From Bradyrhizobium sp. AT1 (GTDB lineage Bacteria > Pseudomonadota > Alphaproteobacteria > Rhizobiales > Xanthobacteraceae): a stretch of DNA of 64,000 nucleotides. Every line of letters begins with the position of its first letter. Position 1 is the first letter of the stretch. The notes below the pieces were generated by a model that was not told the origin of the DNA, did no database searches, and saw nothing but the letters and a program-made list of their open reading frames with translations. The stretch covers positions 5,434,256-5,498,255 of the forward strand of contig NZ_JXDL01000001.1 in NCBI RefSeq assembly GCF_001590795.1, read 5' to 3'. Position numbers and translations under genes: made by a program. Below are positions 62,679 to 64,000 of the stretch, one piece after another.

Positions 62679-64000
62679 GTGATTTCAGCATTGCGCCTTT
62701 TGCCGGTCGTCGCCACTGTCGCGGCTCTCACATTCATCTCGAAAGCGCAGGCCGCCACCGACATCGCCTGGTGGCACGCGATGTCCGGCGAGCTCGGCAA
62801 GCAGCTCGAGAAGCTCGCATCCGACTTCAACGCCTCGCAATCCGACTACCGCATCGTGCCCACCTACAAGGGCAACTACACCGAGACCGTGACGGCTGCG
62901 ATCTTCGCCTTCCGCTCGCGCAGCCAGCCCGCCATCGTTCAGGTCAACGAGGTCGCCACCGCCACCATGACCGCGGCCAAGGGCGCGATCTATCCGGTAT
63001 TCACTTTGATGCGGGACCAGGGCGAGCCGTTCTCGCTGGCCGACTATTTGCCCGCGGTCTCCGGCTACTACACCGATGCGGCCGGCAATCTGTTGTCGTT
63101 CCCGTTCAATTCCTCGACGCCGATCCTGTACTACAACAAGACGATGTTCCGCGACGCCGGTCTCGATCCGGAGACGCCGCCGAAGACCTGGCCGGAACTC
63201 GGTGCCGCCGCAAAGCGCCTGCGCGACCGCGGCGCGGTGTGCGGCTTCACCACGTCCTGGCCGTCCTGGATCCATGTCGAGAACTTTTCGGCGTTTCACA
63301 ATCTTCCGCTGGCCACGCGCGCGAATGGCTTTGGCGGCCTCGATGCGGAATTGACCATCAACAATCCCTCGCTCGTGCATCACATCGGAGCGCTCAGCGA
63401 GTGGCAGAAGACCAAGCTGTTCGACTATAGCGGCCGCGGCCAGGCCGCCGAGCCGCGGTTCCAGAACGGCGAATGCGGCATCTTCATCGGCTCCTCGGCG
63501 ACGCGCGCCGACATCAAGGCGAACTCGAAGTTCGAGATCGGCTACGGCATGATGCCGTATTGGCCGGACATGAAAGGCGCGCCGCAGAACTCGATCATCG
63601 GCGGCGCCACGCTGTGGGTGCTGCGCGACCGGCCGCGTCAGGAATACAAGGGCGTGGCGCGCTTCTTCGCCTATCTGTCGCAGCCCGGCGTGCAGGCCGC
63701 CTGGCACCAGAACACCGGCTATCTGCCGATCACCCGTGCCGCCTTCGAGCTGACGCGGTCGCAAGGTTTTTACGAGCGCAATCCGGGCTCGGCGATCTCG
63801 TTCGAGGAGATCACGCTGCACCCGCCGACGGAGAATTCGAAGGGCATAAGGCTCGGCTCCTTCGTCCTGATCCGCGGCGCCATCGAGGACGAGCTGGAGC
63901 AGGCCTTCGCCGGCCACAAGAGCGCGCAGGCTGCCCTGGATTCCGCAGTCGAGCGCGGCAACAAGCTGCTGCGGCAATTCGAGCGCGCAAGTCCGGATCG
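62679..64000 (+). CDS. ugpB: sn-Glycerol-3-phosphate-type ABC binding protein (UgpB-like), partial
   Basis: 440 residues visible, no stop before the window ends, so the gene continues just past the edge (the family is about 438 residues). Signal peptide about 1-26 (KAQA-ATDI), then DIAWWHAMSGELGKQLEKL, the family start, NYTETVTAAIFAFRS, LSFPFNSSTPILYYNK and GGATLWVLRDRPRQEYKG, the SBP family 1 pattern of UgpB. GTG start with GGAAGAG 6 bases upstream. Divergent from the TRAP-type receptor. Probably begins a ugpBAEC operon beyond the window. Confidence 0.88.
   Translation, partial: MISALRLLPVVATVAALTFISKAQAATDIAWWHAMSGELGKQLEKLASDFNASQSDYRIVPTYKGNYTETVTAAIFAFRSRSQPAIVQVNEVATATMTAAKGAIYPVFTLMRDQGEPFSLADYLPAVSGYYTDAAGNLLSFPFNSSTPILYYNKTMFRDAGLDPETPPKTWPELGAAAKRLRDRGAVCGFTTSWPSWIHVENFSAFHNLPLATRANGFGGLDAELTINNPSLVHHIGALSEWQKTKLFDYSGRGQAAEPRFQNGECGIFIGSSATRADIKANSKFEIGYGMMPYWPDMKGAPQNSIIGGATLWVLRDRPRQEYKGVARFFAYLSQPGVQAAWHQNTGYLPITRAAFELTRSQGFYERNPGSAISFEEITLHPPTENSKGIRLGSFVLIRGAIEDELEQAFAGHKSAQAALDSAVERGNKLLRQFERASPD

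Overview
The window is high-GC alphaproteobacterial chromosome, most likely from Bradyrhizobium or a close relative in the Nitrobacteraceae. The signs are dense genes, frequent GTG/TTG starts, several acyl-CoA and solute-binding-protein genes, a chemolithotrophic sox operon, and many palindromic intergenic repeats. I see no rRNA, tRNA, CRISPR array, transposase, integrase or phage gene. The taxonomic call is inference from gene content.

Layout. 1-10.3 kb is an acyl-CoA catabolic block: an acyl-CoA ligase (cut by the window edge) divergent from two acyl-CoA dehydrogenases and a GST, then an AraC-type regulator, a beta-keto acid cleavage enzyme (DUF849/BKACE) and both subunits of a biotin-dependent acyl-CoA carboxylase. 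10.3-15.8 kb is a complete five-gene dipeptide/oligopeptide ABC importer on the minus strand. 16.1-18.9 kb holds an acyl-CoA ligase broken by a one-base deletion and an iron-dependent alcohol dehydrogenase. 19.2-23.6 kb is an RND efflux pair. 23.9-29.9 kb holds an orphan branched-chain amino acid type binding protein, a MAPEG protein and an AttEFGH-like ABC system (ATPase, fused permease, Tat-exported AttH). 30-34.7 kb holds two MFS transporters around an N-acyl-D-amino-acid deacylase type amidohydrolase.

35-41.2 kb is the sulfur block: soxXYZA-K-B followed by a DsrE-like protein and a persulfide dioxygenase-rhodanese fusion. No soxCD is present in the window. 41.4-48.2 kb holds a DUF938 methyltransferase, a prolyl oligopeptidase, two MFS transporters, a VOC protein and a carboxymuconolactone decarboxylase-family protein. 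48.4-50.9 kb has a second acyl-CoA dehydrogenase pair. 51-56.5 kb has an orphan amino-acid binding protein, an L,D-transpeptidase, an unknown membrane protein, a TlpA/CcdA thiol-redox pair and an ECF sigma factor. 56.9-62.5 kb is a four-gene signalling operon: TRAP-type binding protein, membrane histidine kinase, soluble receiver-DUF3369-kinase and an OmpR-type regulator. A UgpB-like sugar binding protein runs off the right edge.

About sixteen palindromic repeats of several sequence families lie at gene 3' ends, in tandem or convergent gaps, and none was found in the seven divergent gaps. The most interesting units are the binding-protein-linked two-kinase system, the SoxCD-less sox/persulfide block, the AttEFGH-like system and the structured palindrome families.
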